Positions 25,233 through 36,059 of a stretch of DNA of 64,000 nucleotides are shown piece by piece. The first letter of the stretch is position 1; every line of letters starts with the position of its first letter. A program made the translations under genes and the position numbers. Origin of the DNA: Halpernia frigidisoli (GTDB lineage Bacteria > Bacteroidota > Bacteroidia > Flavobacteriales > Weeksellaceae); assembly GCF_900113805.1 (NCBI RefSeq), contig NZ_FOQT01000001.1, forward strand, positions 434,001-498,000, read 5' to 3'. The notes below the pieces were generated by a model. That model was not told the DNA's origin. It did not search any database and saw nothing but the letters and a program-made list of their open reading frames with translations.

Positions 25233-26270
25233 ATGAAGTACAAAATTTTAGGAAATACAGGTTTAAAAGTTTCAACCTTGTGTTTGGGAACAATGAATTA
25301 TGGCGGAAAAGGATTTTTCAATTACATGGGCGATCTGGATCAAAATATGGTCGATGAACAGATGAAAACTGTCGTTGATTCAGGCGTTAATTTTATTGAT
25401 ACTGCCAATATTTATTCTGAAGGTCTTTCGGAAATAATGATTGGAAAAGCCATTGGCAATCTTGGTTTAAACCGTGACGATTTGGTTTTGGCTACAAAAG
25501 TGCGTGGCTCTACGGGTAAAGGCGAGAATAATAAAGGTCTTTCCAAAAAACATATTTTGCAGGAAATAGATGCGAGTTTGAAACGTCTCAATACCGATTA
25601 CATCGATCTTTATCAGATCCACACATCCGATCCTTTGACGCCAATTGAGGAAACGATCCGGACTTTAGATGATCTCGTAAGAAGTGGAAAAATCCGTTAT
25701 TTTGGCGCGAGTAATATTGCCGCGTGGGAATTGATGAAAGGTTTGGCGTATTCCAAATACAATCATTTAGACCGGTTTTCTTCTCTTCAAGCCAATTATT
25801 CGCTGGATGTTCGCGATGCGGAACGGGAATTAATTCCTTTATTAAAAGATCAAAATATTGGAATGATGATCTGGAGCCCGTTAAGTGGTGGATTAATGAC
25901 GGGAAAATATAAAAGAAATGCCGAAAAAGAAGGTGGACGATTAAGTAAATTTCCATTTCCGCCATTTCATGAAGAGAGAGCCTACGATATTTTGGATATT
26001 TTGGAACCAATATCTAAAGCAAAAAATGTTTCCATTTCGCAATTGGCGCTCGCCTGGTTATTGCATCAAAATGTGGTAACGAGTGTAATTATCGGTGCAA
26101 CGAAACTTCACCAATTGGAAGATAATTTGAAATCTGTGGATGTTATTTTTAACGAAGAAGAATTAAAACAATTAGATGAAGTCAGCCAGTTACCGCCGGA
26201 ATATCCAGGAAATGTGATTGAAGCAATGACCAGCGATAGAAGTTCAGGGGAAGATTTTTTAAATAAATAA
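25233..26270 (+). CDS. Aldo/keto reductase
   Basis: A 345-residue (beta/alpha)8 oxidoreductase reducing aldehydes or ketones with NADPH. Catalytic residues are visible: Asp/Tyr in NFIDTANIYSEGLSE, Lys in VLATKVRG and His in YQIHTSD. The cofactor end is VTSVIIGATKLHQLEDNL. The ATG at 25233 (MKYKILGNTG) is used because family similarity starts there; the longer frame is unlikely. The AraC-type regulator follows after 37 bases. Confidence 0.95.
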   Translation: MKYKILGNTGLKVSTLCLGTMNYGGKGFFNYMGDLDQNMVDEQMKTVVDSGVNFIDTANIYSEGLSEIMIGKAIGNLGLNRDDLVLATKVRGSTGKGENNKGLSKKHILQEIDASLKRLNTDYIDLYQIHTSDPLTPIEETIRTLDDLVRSGKIRYFGASNIAAWELMKGLAYSKYNHLDRFSSLQANYSLDVRDAERELIPLLKDQNIGMMIWSPLSGGLMTGKYKRNAEKEGGRLSKFPFPPFHEERAYDILDILEPISKAKNVSISQLALAWLLHQNVVTSVIIGATKLHQLEDNLKSVDVIFNEEELKQLDEVSQLPPEYPGNVIEAMTSDRSSGEDFLNK

Positions 26271-26307
26271 ATTGATTTTTTGCCTTTATAAAGTTTAAAT
26301 TTGAATA

Positions 26308-27221
26308 ATGAAAAGTGAAAAACCAACTTTTACCACGATTAATTCCGTTAAAGAACTACATACTTTGATGGGTTTGCCGGTTCCGTTAAATCCGTTGATC
26401 ACGATTATTGATCATGCAAATGAAACATTAGGAAATATAAATGAAACAGATAAATTAGTTCTGAATTTTTACAATATTACCATTAAAAAAAGTTTTAAAG
26501 GAAAATTAAAATATGGTAAAAATGAATACGATTTTGATGAAGGTACGATGTCTTTTATTGCGCCGAACCAAGTCATAAGCCTTGATGCAGAACCTGAGCG
26601 CAACAAAATCGGCTGGTCTTTGTTATTTCATCCGGACCTTATTCAGAATTATAATTTGGGTAAAATTATTAAAATTATAACTTTTTTTCTTACTCTGCTA
26701 ATGAAGCGCTTCATTTATCAGACGATGAAAACGCTTTGGTAGAAGCAATTGTTAAAAATATTGATAATGAAATAAAATCAAGACTGGATCATTTTAGTCA
26801 GTATCTAATTGTTTCTAATTTGGATCTGCTTTTAAATTATTGTGAGCGATTTTACGACCGGCAATTTCTGACGAGAAAAATGGTAAAAAATGATTTTCTT
26901 TCCAAATTTGAATTGGTTTTATCAAAGTATTTCCAGGAAAATTCTGATTTAAAATTGCCGACGGTTGAAAGTTTAGCAGAAGAAATGAACGTGTCTTCGG
27001 CCTATTTGAGTGATCATCTTCGTAATCTTATGGGACAAAATTGCCAGCAACACATTCACGAAAAATTAATAGAAAAAGCCAAAGAAATTTTAATTGGAAC
27101 AAGCCATTCAGTAAGTGAAATCGCCTATCAATTAGGTTTTGAATATCCGCAATCTTTCAGCAAACTTTTTAAAAATAAGACTAAATTTACACCTTTAGAA
27201 TATCGGAAATCATTTAATTAA
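26308..27221 (+). pseudogene. AraC family transcriptional regulator, frameshifted
   Basis: Two overlapping frames together make one regulator of about 304 residues. The first (from 26308, MKSEKPTFTTINSV) holds the AraC-type cupin sensor domain up to WSLLFHPDLIQNYNLG. The second holds the C-terminal double helix-turn-helix (SLAEEMNVSSAYLSDHLRNLMG; SEIAYQLGFEYPQSFSKLFKNKT). The reading frame changes at a run of seven T (26682-26688): one extra T restores FFSYSANEALHLSDDENALVEA. It is either a real inactivating slip or a sequencing error in a homopolymer. It likely controlled the adjacent AKR and OYE genes. Confidence 0.85.
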
Positions 27222-27227
27222 AAAACT

Positions 27228-27656
27228 TTGCAGAGTCAAACTATTTTAGAAAAATTACCTTATAGTAAACCATTTTTGTTCGTTGATAAATTAATTTCCG
27301 TCGATGAAAATGGTGCAACAGGAACTTTTACTTTCAATGAAAACTTAGATTTTTATACAGGTCATTTTAAAAATAATCCAGTAACGCCGGGCGTTATTTT
27401 AACAGAATGTATGGCGCAAATTGGTTTAGTCTGTCTGGGAATTTATTTGATTAAAGATTTAACGGAAAAAAGTTTGGTCGCATTAAGTTCGACGCAAATT
27501 GATTTTTTAAAACCGGTTTTTCCAAATGAAAAAGTTACCGTGATTTCTGAGAAAATATATTTTAGATTTGATAAATTGAAATGTAAAGTTTTAATGAAAA
27601 ATGAGAAAGATGAAATCGTTTGTGAAGGCATAATTTCCGGATTTATAAAAGAATAA
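27228..27656 (+). CDS. 3-hydroxyacyl-ACP dehydratase, FabZ-like hotdog protein (T3PKS locus)
   Basis: A 142-residue hotdog-fold protein. LPYSKPFLFVDKLISVDENGATGTFTF matches the FabZ/FabA opening, and FYTGHFKNNPVTPGVILTECMAQIG contains the catalytic His and the central-helix Glu. It should dehydrate 3-hydroxyacyl-ACP in chain building. The start is a TTG at 27228, seven bases after the AraC stop; no nearer ATG exists before the conserved region. The ketosynthase gene follows after four bases. Confidence 0.88.
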   Translation: MQSQTILEKLPYSKPFLFVDKLISVDENGATGTFTFNENLDFYTGHFKNNPVTPGVILTECMAQIGLVCLGIYLIKDLTEKSLVALSSTQIDFLKPVFPNEKVTVISEKIYFRFDKLKCKVLMKNEKDEIVCEGIISGFIKE

Positions 27657-27660
27657 TTTT

Positions 27661-28929
27661 ATGGAAAGAAGAGTTGTGATCACCGGTTTAGGCGTTGTTG
27701 CGCCAAATGGAATTACCGTTAATGATTTTTTAGAAGCCATAAAAACTGGAAAATCCGGGATAAAATTTGATCAGCAATTGGCAGATCTTAATTTTTCCTG
27801 TCAGGTTTCCGGCAAACCCGAAATTTCGGAAGAAAAAAAACGCGACTATTTTTCTGAACTTGAATTACGAAACTTTAATTCTACCGGAATTCTTTACGGC
27901 GTAATCGCAGGTTTAGATGCCTGGAAAGATGCCGGGTTAGAACCATCCGCAAGTGAAAATCCAGATTGGGAAAGCGGAACTATTTTCGGAACGGGAACTT
28001 CCGGGATCGATAAATTTCGGGAAAGTATTTATAAGATTGATGATCTGCAAACTCGAAAATTGGGAAGTACGGCGGTTTCACAAACAATGAACAGCGGAAT
28101 TTCTGCTTATTTAGGCGGAAAATTAGGTTTGGGAAATCAGGTGACAACAAATTCTTCAGCGTGCACAACGGGAACTGAAAGTCTATTAATGGCTTTTGAT
28201 CGAATAAAATCTGGCAAAGCAAAACGTATTTTAGCCGGAAGTACAAGTGATTCCGGGCCATACATTTGGGCAGGTTTTGATGCAATAAAAGTCTGTAATT
28301 TTAAATCAAATAATAGTCCGGAAGCAGCTTCACGACCAATGAGTGAAACGGCAGCAGGATTTGTTCCTGGAAGTGGCGCTGGCGCTTTTGTGGTGGAAGA
28401 TCTGGAATCTGCTTTAGCGAGAAATGCGAAAATTTACTGTGAAATTCTTGGCGGAAATGTAAATTCGGGTGGACAAAGAGGCGATGGAAGTATGACTGCA
28501 CCAAATTCGATCGCTGTTCAAAAGTGTGTAAAAGATGCTATTTTAGAAAGTGGAATCGAAGCTAAAGAAATAGATTATATAAACGGACATTTAACGGCAA
28601 CTTCAAAAGATGCGATGGAAATTGAAAATTTAACCAAAGCATTAAATAGAGAAGGTAAAGATTTTCCGTATATCAATTCATTAAAAAGTCTCGTTGGTCA
28701 TTGTCTTTCCGGTTCGGGAAGTGTGGAATCTGTTGCAACGGTTTTGCAATTGTACCATCAATTTTTGGCACCAAATGTCAATTGTGAAGATTTAAAACCT
28801 GAAATTGAAAGTTTAATTTCAAAAAAATCGATTCCAACAGAAATGCTTTCTGCGGATTTAAATATTGCAATGAAAGTAAGTTTTGGTTTTGGTGACGTGA
28901 ACGGATGTGTTATCTTTAAAAAATATTAA
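27661..28929 (+). CDS. Beta-ketoacyl-ACP synthase, FabF-like (T3PKS locus)
   Basis: A 422-residue condensing enzyme with a Cys-His-His active site: Cys168 (NSSACTTGTES), His310 (YINGHLTATSKDA) and His347 (SLVGHCLSGSGSVE). The segment around His310 deviates from the usual NAHGTSTPxGD, and GSGSVE replaces the common GAAG, so this is a divergent ketosynthase and not the housekeeping FabF. It lies between the dehydratase and the ACP genes. It probably elongates the acyl starter consumed by the type III PKS. Confidence 0.9.
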   Translation: MERRVVITGLGVVAPNGITVNDFLEAIKTGKSGIKFDQQLADLNFSCQVSGKPEISEEKKRDYFSELELRNFNSTGILYGVIAGLDAWKDAGLEPSASENPDWESGTIFGTGTSGIDKFRESIYKIDDLQTRKLGSTAVSQTMNSGISAYLGGKLGLGNQVTTNSSACTTGTESLLMAFDRIKSGKAKRILAGSTSDSGPYIWAGFDAIKVCNFKSNNSPEAASRPMSETAAGFVPGSGAGAFVVEDLESALARNAKIYCEILGGNVNSGGQRGDGSMTAPNSIAVQKCVKDAILESGIEAKEIDYINGHLTATSKDAMEIENLTKALNREGKDFPYINSLKSLVGHCLSGSGSVESVATVLQLYHQFLAPNVNCEDLKPEIESLISKKSIPTEMLSADLNIAMKVSFGFGDVNGCVIFKKY

Positions 28930-28942
28930 ACAAATAAAAAAA

Positions 28943-29194
28943 ATGGACAGGCAGGAAGCAATAGAAAAATTAAAAGTTATCGTGAAACCTTATGTGAAAA
29001 ATGAGGAAGCGCTCAATAATTTAACAGAAGATACAGATTTCATAAATGATCTAAATATAAATTCTGCCAATTTGGTGGATGTCATTTTGGATGTTGAGGA
29101 AGTTTTTGATATCGAGATCGATGCAGATTCAATGGAAAAAATGCGTGATGTAAAATCTGCCATTGCAGTAATTGAAGAAAAGTTGGCACTTTAA
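28943..29194 (+). CDS. Acyl carrier protein (T3PKS locus)
   Basis: An 83-residue acidic carrier protein. The start is the ATG at 28943 (MDRQEAIEKL); a longer frame from within the ketosynthase gene is unlikely. The phosphopantetheine serine is in LNINSANLVDVILDVEEVF, at the place of the usual DSLD. The core helices are recognisable. It is the last gene of the polyketide locus and is presumably loaded by the cell's general Sfp/AcpS enzyme, since none is encoded nearby. Confidence 0.9.
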   Translation: MDRQEAIEKLKVIVKPYVKNEEALNNLTEDTDFINDLNINSANLVDVILDVEEVFDIEIDADSMEKMRDVKSAIAVIEEKLAL

Positions 29195-29311
29195 TTTATT
29201 AAAAAGGCATTTAAAAACATATAAATGGTATTTAGATTAAATCGCATTGATATATTAATAATATAAATTCTGATTTTTATCATTTATCTGTTAATTATTT
29301 ATAATGTATTG

Positions 29312-29341
29312 TTGTATTTACAATAATTGTTACTAATTTTG
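29312..29341 (+). promoter_or_regulatory. Promoter of the 29374 gene
   Basis: TTG at 29312-29314 and TAATTTTG at 29334-29341 are separated by 19 bases, the ideal Bacteroidetes spacing, about 33 bases before the ATG. Confidence 0.75.
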
Positions 29342-29373
29342 CGGTATCAAAAAAGAATAAAAACAATAAGAAT

Positions 29374-29805
29374 ATGTCAACAATTATTATAGGATTATTT
29401 CCTACACAACAAGACGCAAAAAAATTAGCAGCAGACTTAGAAAACTTTGGTTTTGCAAACGAAGATTATATAGTTTACATCAATGAAGAAAGTAAGACGG
29501 AAGACACTTTATGGACGAGATTATTTGGTGGAAGAACGCCAAAATTTATCCCAAATGAAAAGGATGCTTTGATCACAAGCGTTTCCGCAAAAAATGAAAA
29601 CGAAGTAAAAGCAGTGAAAGAAATTTTTTCAAATCACGAAGCAATTCATATTTATGAATTAAATGATGTTAATATAGAAGAAGCAAAATCTTTGGATTAT
29701 TTAAAGAAAATTGTAAACATTCGGGCTAAAGCTGAAGTTTATACCAATCCATCCATCTCATCTGCAAAACATCTAACTTTAAACCAGGGAATTCTTTTAA
29801 ACTAA
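29374..29805 (+). CDS. Soluble stress-type protein of unknown function
   Basis: A 143-residue protein without signal peptide or membrane span. The N-terminal part (TIIIGLFPTQQDAKKLAADLENFGFANEDYIVY) resembles the YflT/GspM-type heat-induced stress domain, where a short beta-alpha-beta unit senses nothing known. The rest (EVKAVKEIFSNHEAIHIYELND) is a second such unit. It has its own consensus promoter and terminator, so it is a single-gene unit. The stress link is by resemblance only. Confidence 0.65.
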   Translation: MSTIIIGLFPTQQDAKKLAADLENFGFANEDYIVYINEESKTEDTLWTRLFGGRTPKFIPNEKDALITSVSAKNENEVKAVKEIFSNHEAIHIYELNDVNIEEAKSLDYLKKIVNIRAKAEVYTNPSISSAKHLTLNQGILLN

Positions 29806-29831
29806 AAGTCTTTCTCTAAATAGACAACCAA

Positions 29832-29865
29832 ATCAGAAGTAAAACTTTTACTTCTGATTTTTTTT
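29832..29865 (+). terminator. Intrinsic terminator after the 29374 gene
   Basis: A perfect inverted repeat, ATCAGAAGTAAAA and TTTTACTTCTGAT, is followed by a T run (29856-29865). Confidence 0.9.
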
Positions 29866-29906
29866 GTTCCCAAAATACTTCTATATATTTACTTCAAATA
29901 ATTATT

Positions 29907-31670
29907 ATGGGATTAAAAAAACTGGCATTTTTTGCTTTTATTTTCACAAATGTTTTTGCTTTTTCTCAGCAGAAAACGTACTGCAATCCAATTAATATTG
30001 ATTACGGATATACGCCAATACCAAATTTTGCCGAACAGGGTAAACATCGTGCAACAGCAGACCCTGTAATCGTCAATTTTCACAATAAATATTTTTTATT
30101 TTCAACAAATCAAGCGGGTTATTGGTGGAGTACGGATATGGCAGACTGGAAGTTTGTTTCCCGTAAATTTTTACTGCCAAAAAATAAGGTTTATGACGAG
30201 CTTTGCGCACCTGCCGTTTTTGTTATGAAAGACGAAATGTATGTTATTGGATCTACGCAGGGACCGGAATTTACCATGTGGAAAACGAAAGATGGAACAA
30301 CCGATGATTGGGAAGTCGCAGTGAATGACTTTAAAGTTGGCGCGTGGGATCCGGGATTTTTGTATGATAAAGAGCTAGATAAATTATTTCTCTACTGGTA
30401 TTCAAGCAACGAATTTCCTATTATTGGAACTGAAATTGATATCAAAACGCTGCAGTCAAACGGCTATGTAAAACCTTTGTTGAAACTTCATCCGGAAGAT
30501 CACGGTTGGGAAAGATTTGGGGAAAATAATCAGGATGTTTTTCTGCAACCCTTTATAGAAGGTGCCTGGATGACAAAATATAAAGGCAAATATTATCTGC
30601 AATATGCTGCGCCAGGTACTGAGTTCAGCGGTTATGCGGATGGCGTTTACACCAGCAATCAGCCTTTGGACGGTTTTGCTTATCAAAAAGAGAATCCTTT
30701 TTCTTACAAGCCGGGCGGTTTTGCCCGCGGAGCTGGTCACGGTGCTACTTTTGAAGATAATTATGGACAATTTTGGCATGTTTCAACCATTGGTATTTCG
30801 ACAAAAAATAACTTTGAACGAAGAACTGGGATTTGGCCCGCAGGTTTTGATAAAGATGATGCACTTTATTCTAATACTGTTTTTGGTGATTATCCTACTT
30901 TTTTACCAGATTTTTCTAAAAAATCTGATCATCAAAAAGGATTATTTGCCGGCTGGATGTTGCTCAATTATAACAAGCCTGTTCAGGTTTCCTCAACTTT
31001 AGGCGGTTTTCAACCGAACTTTGCGGTTGACGAAGATATTAAAACCTATTGGAGTGCAAAAAGCGGAAATTCTGGTGAATGGTTTCAAACAGATCTGGGA
31101 GAAATTTCGACTATTAATGCTATTCAAATTAATTATGCTGATCAGGATGCAGAATTTTTAGGTAAAACATTAGGCAAAATGCACCAGTATAAAATTTTAG
31201 CTTCTGATGATGGTAAAAACTGGAAAATTTTAATTGATAAATCTAAAAATCAAAAAGACGTTCCACACGATTATATTGAATTGGAAAAACCAACAAAAGC
31301 GCGTTTTCTTAAAATGCAAAATTTAAAAATGCCCACAGGAAAATTTGCCTTAAGTGGTTTAAGAATTTTTGGTAAAGGTTCTGGTGACAAACCTGTGAAG
31401 GTTGAAAATTTTGTTCCGCTTCGAACAGATCCTGCGAAATTTGGGGAAAGAAGAAGTGTTTGGTTGAAATGGCAGCAAAATGATAAAGCAGACGGTTACA
31501 ATATTTACTTCGGAAAATCACCGGATAAACTTTACGGAAATATAATGGTTCTGGGCAAAAATGAATATTATTTTGGCGGCGCAGACAGAGCTGATCCTTA
31601 TTATTTTCAAATAGAAGCCTTTAATAATAATGGGATTTCGGAAAGAAGTGAAATAAAAGAAGCGAAATAA
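29907..31670 (+). CDS. Secreted glycoside hydrolase, GH43-like with discoidin domain
   Basis: A 587-residue exported protein with a signal peptide (MGLKKLAFFAFIFTNVFAFSQ). Residues about 40-340 are a five-bladed propeller hydrolase of the GH43 type; ATADPVIVNFHNKYFLFST carries the likely catalytic Asp, and WDPGFLYDKE and ARGAGHGATFEDNYG are further propeller landmarks. Residues about 350-490 are an F5/8-type (discoidin) carbohydrate-binding domain (NYADQDAEF; RFLKMQNLKMP). A fibronectin-like tail follows. It probably trims arabinan, xylan or related glycans outside the cell; the exact substrate cannot be told. No T9SS sorting tail is seen. Confidence 0.85.
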   Translation: MGLKKLAFFAFIFTNVFAFSQQKTYCNPINIDYGYTPIPNFAEQGKHRATADPVIVNFHNKYFLFSTNQAGYWWSTDMADWKFVSRKFLLPKNKVYDELCAPAVFVMKDEMYVIGSTQGPEFTMWKTKDGTTDDWEVAVNDFKVGAWDPGFLYDKELDKLFLYWYSSNEFPIIGTEIDIKTLQSNGYVKPLLKLHPEDHGWERFGENNQDVFLQPFIEGAWMTKYKGKYYLQYAAPGTEFSGYADGVYTSNQPLDGFAYQKENPFSYKPGGFARGAGHGATFEDNYGQFWHVSTIGISTKNNFERRTGIWPAGFDKDDALYSNTVFGDYPTFLPDFSKKSDHQKGLFAGWMLLNYNKPVQVSSTLGGFQPNFAVDEDIKTYWSAKSGNSGEWFQTDLGEISTINAIQINYADQDAEFLGKTLGKMHQYKILASDDGKNWKILIDKSKNQKDVPHDYIELEKPTKARFLKMQNLKMPTGKFALSGLRIFGKGSGDKPVKVENFVPLRTDPAKFGERRSVWLKWQQNDKADGYNIYFGKSPDKLYGNIMVLGKNEYYFGGADRADPYYFQIEAFNNNGISERSEIKEAK

Positions 31671-31678
31671 ATTTTGTT

Positions 31679-32209
31679 ATGAATTTTTCTATTCAAAAAG
31701 AATTATCAAATGATAATGTAATTTTAAAACCATTGCAGGAAAGTGATTTTGAAGCCTTATTTTTTCAAGCCGCAGATGAAGAAGTCTGGTCTCAGCATCC
31801 CAATAAAAACCGGTTTAAAAGAGAGGTTTTTGAAAACTTTTTTGTGGGCGCTTTGGAAAGTAAAGGCACTTTTATAATTATTGACAAACCGACAAACCAA
31901 ATTATTGGAAGTACTCGATTTTATGATTTTAATGAAATTGAAAACAGTATTTTCATTGGATATACTTTTTACGGAAAAAAGTTTTGGGGTAAAAATTACA
32001 ATTCTCAGGTTAAAAAATTAATGCTGGATTATATTTTTCAGTTTGTTGATTATGTGAATTTTTATGTGGGAAATGAAAATTTTCGGTCGCAAAAAGCTAT
32101 GGAAAAATTAGGTGCTGAAAATAGGGGAGAAGTTGAAATTGCTTATTTCAGTGAAGAATCGAGAAGTAATTTTCTCTATTTGATTAAGAGAAAAAATTGG
32201 TTTGTTTAA
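31679..32209 (+). CDS. GNAT family N-acetyltransferase
   Basis: A 176-residue acetyltransferase of the RimJ/RimL-like group. It opens with NVILKPLQESDFEALFFQA, has a central strand IIGSTRFYDFNEIENSIFIGYTF and the acetyl-CoA-proximal FYVGNENFRSQKAMEKLGAE, a pattern typical of this group. The acceptor is unknown. It starts eight bases after the glycoside hydrolase stop and is probably co-transcribed. Confidence 0.88.
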   Translation: MNFSIQKELSNDNVILKPLQESDFEALFFQAADEEVWSQHPNKNRFKREVFENFFVGALESKGTFIIIDKPTNQIIGSTRFYDFNEIENSIFIGYTFYGKKFWGKNYNSQVKKLMLDYIFQFVDYVNFYVGNENFRSQKAMEKLGAENRGEVEIAYFSEESRSNFLYLIKRKNWFV

Positions 32210-32354
32210 TCTTTTTAAACAAATTTTAAAAAATAAAAAAACTGATTTTTTCTTGGTTAAAAAAATATCAAAACAAACGTTATAGTTTAAATCAATCAAA
32301 AAATGAAAATTGATAGAAAGATTTTTATAATTTAGTGCCATCAAAATTTAATAA

Positions 32355-34652
<2,298 letters not shown>

Positions 34653-34673
34653 CTTAGTTAGTTATATTGATAG

Positions 34674-34710
34674 AAAAAGGTGGTTCGTAATGAGCCACCT
34701 TTTTCGTTTT
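34674..34710 (+). terminator. Intrinsic terminator after katG
   Basis: AAAAAGGTGG and CCACCTTTTT pair around an eleven-base loop, followed by CGTTTT. It could serve the convergent gene at 34730 too. Confidence 0.85.
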
Positions 34711-34729
34711 AATATCAGAATTATTTATT

Positions 34730-35242
34730 TTAATCTTTTTTATAGGAATACTCGTGGCGTTTTATCCAGATATTTTCGTCTAAAAACTTGACTTCTTTTA
34801 TGTTGTTAAAGGTTTTTGCCCCAAAAAGATAAGTATGTTTTATAATTGCGGGTTTATTTTCGTTTCCATCTTTTCCCGTTTGCTCGGTAATGATTTCGAT
34901 AGTTCTATTCGGTAATTTTCTTCGCGATTTTATAAGTTCTTTATCGATATATAAACCATCTTTTGAGATTGAAATTGTATCAAATGAATTCGCACTTTTT
35001 TCGTTTGGATAACTATTGGAAAAAATAAATTTATTAGTATTTTTTATTCTTGTGACCTCAATATTGGCCGGCATTGTATAACGTTTGCCGCTGGAATAAT
35101 CAAGATAAGTTAGAGAACCTTGCCAGCTTCCGATCAGATTATTAAAATCACCAGAGGTTTTTTTAAAATTGCTTTGCGCAGTGATAAATGTACAGCAGAA
35201 AATAATTAAACCATAACCGAAGTAAAACTTTATTTTTCTCAT
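34730..35242 (-). CDS. Exported protein of unknown function, possibly lipocalin-like
   Basis: A 170-residue protein with a signal peptide (about residues 1-22, ending FITAQ). The mature part starts with a NNLIGSWQGSLTYLDYSSGKRY segment and continues with alternating beta strands, as in lipocalin-like proteins; the resemblance is weak. It probably acts in the periplasm or outer membrane. It lies 22 bases after the TPM-domain gene on the same strand. Confidence 0.65.
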   Translation of the reverse strand: MRKIKFYFGYGLIIFCCTFITAQSNFKKTSGDFNNLIGSWQGSLTYLDYSSGKRYTMPANIEVTRIKNTNKFIFSNSYPNEKSANSFDTISISKDGLYIDKELIKSRRKLPNRTIEIITEQTGKDGNENKPAIIKHTYLFGAKTFNNIKEVKFLDENIWIKRHEYSYKKD

Positions 35243-35264
35243 TATTTTTTATCTTAGTTAAAAT

Positions 35265-36059
35265 TTACCAGCCACCACTCGCGCCGCCACCGCCAAAACT
35301 TCCGCCACCGCCAAAACCGCCAAAACCGCCGCCGCCAGAACCACCTCCGAAGCCGCCTCCAAAACCGCCACCTCCCATTGGAAAAGGAAAAAATCCACCG
35401 GGATAATTTCTTCTGCCTCGTCGTGAAAGACCGACATCATCGTCATCATTATTGCCACCACCTTTATTTTTAAGAAAATTAAAAAGAAAAATAATCACAA
35501 AAACAATCAGCATAATTTGAAAATAACTCAAGCCTTCCTTTTTTTCGGGTTTTTTTATGGGTTTAAATTTTCCCTGCACAGCTTCCATAATCGCAGTTGT
35601 GCCGCGGTCAATTCCCGTAAAATATTGATTTTGTTTAAATGCAGGCGTTACCAGATAATCCATGATCTGGCCTGCAACCGAAGCCGTAAGATATTGTTCC
35701 ACAGCGCGACCTTGCTGAATCGACATGGTGTGATCATCGGTCGCAATTAAAAAAACAACACCGTTGTCGACGCCTTTTTGCCCAATTCCCCATTGTTCGC
35801 CGTACATTGTAGCAAGAAAATTAACGTCCTGTCCGCCAGTTGTTGGTATGATGACGACTTCAATTTCCGTTGAAGTAGAATCTGAAAACTTAATTAATTT
35901 TTGGTTTAAAGTTTCTTTTTCCTGTGCGTTTAAAACTCCCGCCTCGTCGTAAACCGGATATAAAACTGCTGGTTTTTTTGCAACATTTTGCGCTGAAATT
36001 AGCAGACTAAAACCAATCAGTAAAAAAGTTAAAAAACGTTTAAGAGAAAGTGATCTCAT
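35265..36059 (-). CDS. TPM-domain (YgcG-like) membrane protein with Gly-rich tail
   Basis: A 264-residue protein with a signal peptide (MRSLSLKRFLTFLLIGFSLLISA), a periplasmic TPM domain (about 28-160; VYDEAGVLNAQEKETLNQKL, GQKGVDNGVVFLIATDDHTMSIQQG), one membrane helix (about 183-200, YFQIMLIVFVIIFLF) and a C-terminal tail of glycine, serine and phenylalanine repeats. The start at ATG 36059 gives a clean signal peptide; ATG 36077 is possible. It is the last of LemA-TPM-TPM, overlapping the preceding TPM gene. Such sets are linked to membrane stress or metal effects in other bacteria, without a settled function. Confidence 0.88.
   Translation of the reverse strand: MRSLSLKRFLTFLLIGFSLLISAQNVAKKPAVLYPVYDEAGVLNAQEKETLNQKLIKFSDSTSTEIEVVIIPTTGGQDVNFLATMYGEQWGIGQKGVDNGVVFLIATDDHTMSIQQGRAVEQYLTASVAGQIMDYLVTPAFKQNQYFTGIDRGTTAIMEAVQGKFKPIKKPEKKEGLSYFQIMLIVFVIIFLFNFLKNKGGGNNDDDDVGLSRRGRRNYPGGFFPFPMGGGGFGGGFGGGSGGGGFGGFGGGGSFGGGGASGGW

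Noticed and set aside
19967-29194. A flexirubin or aryl-polyene cluster
   Set aside because: The typical ammonia-lyase, paired KS/chain-length-factor genes and glycolipid-type exporters are missing, and a type III PKS is central.
35258-35461. A separate 67-residue Ala/Val-rich reading frame
   Set aside because: It is an alternative frame of the Gly/Phe-rich tail of the TPM-domain gene.
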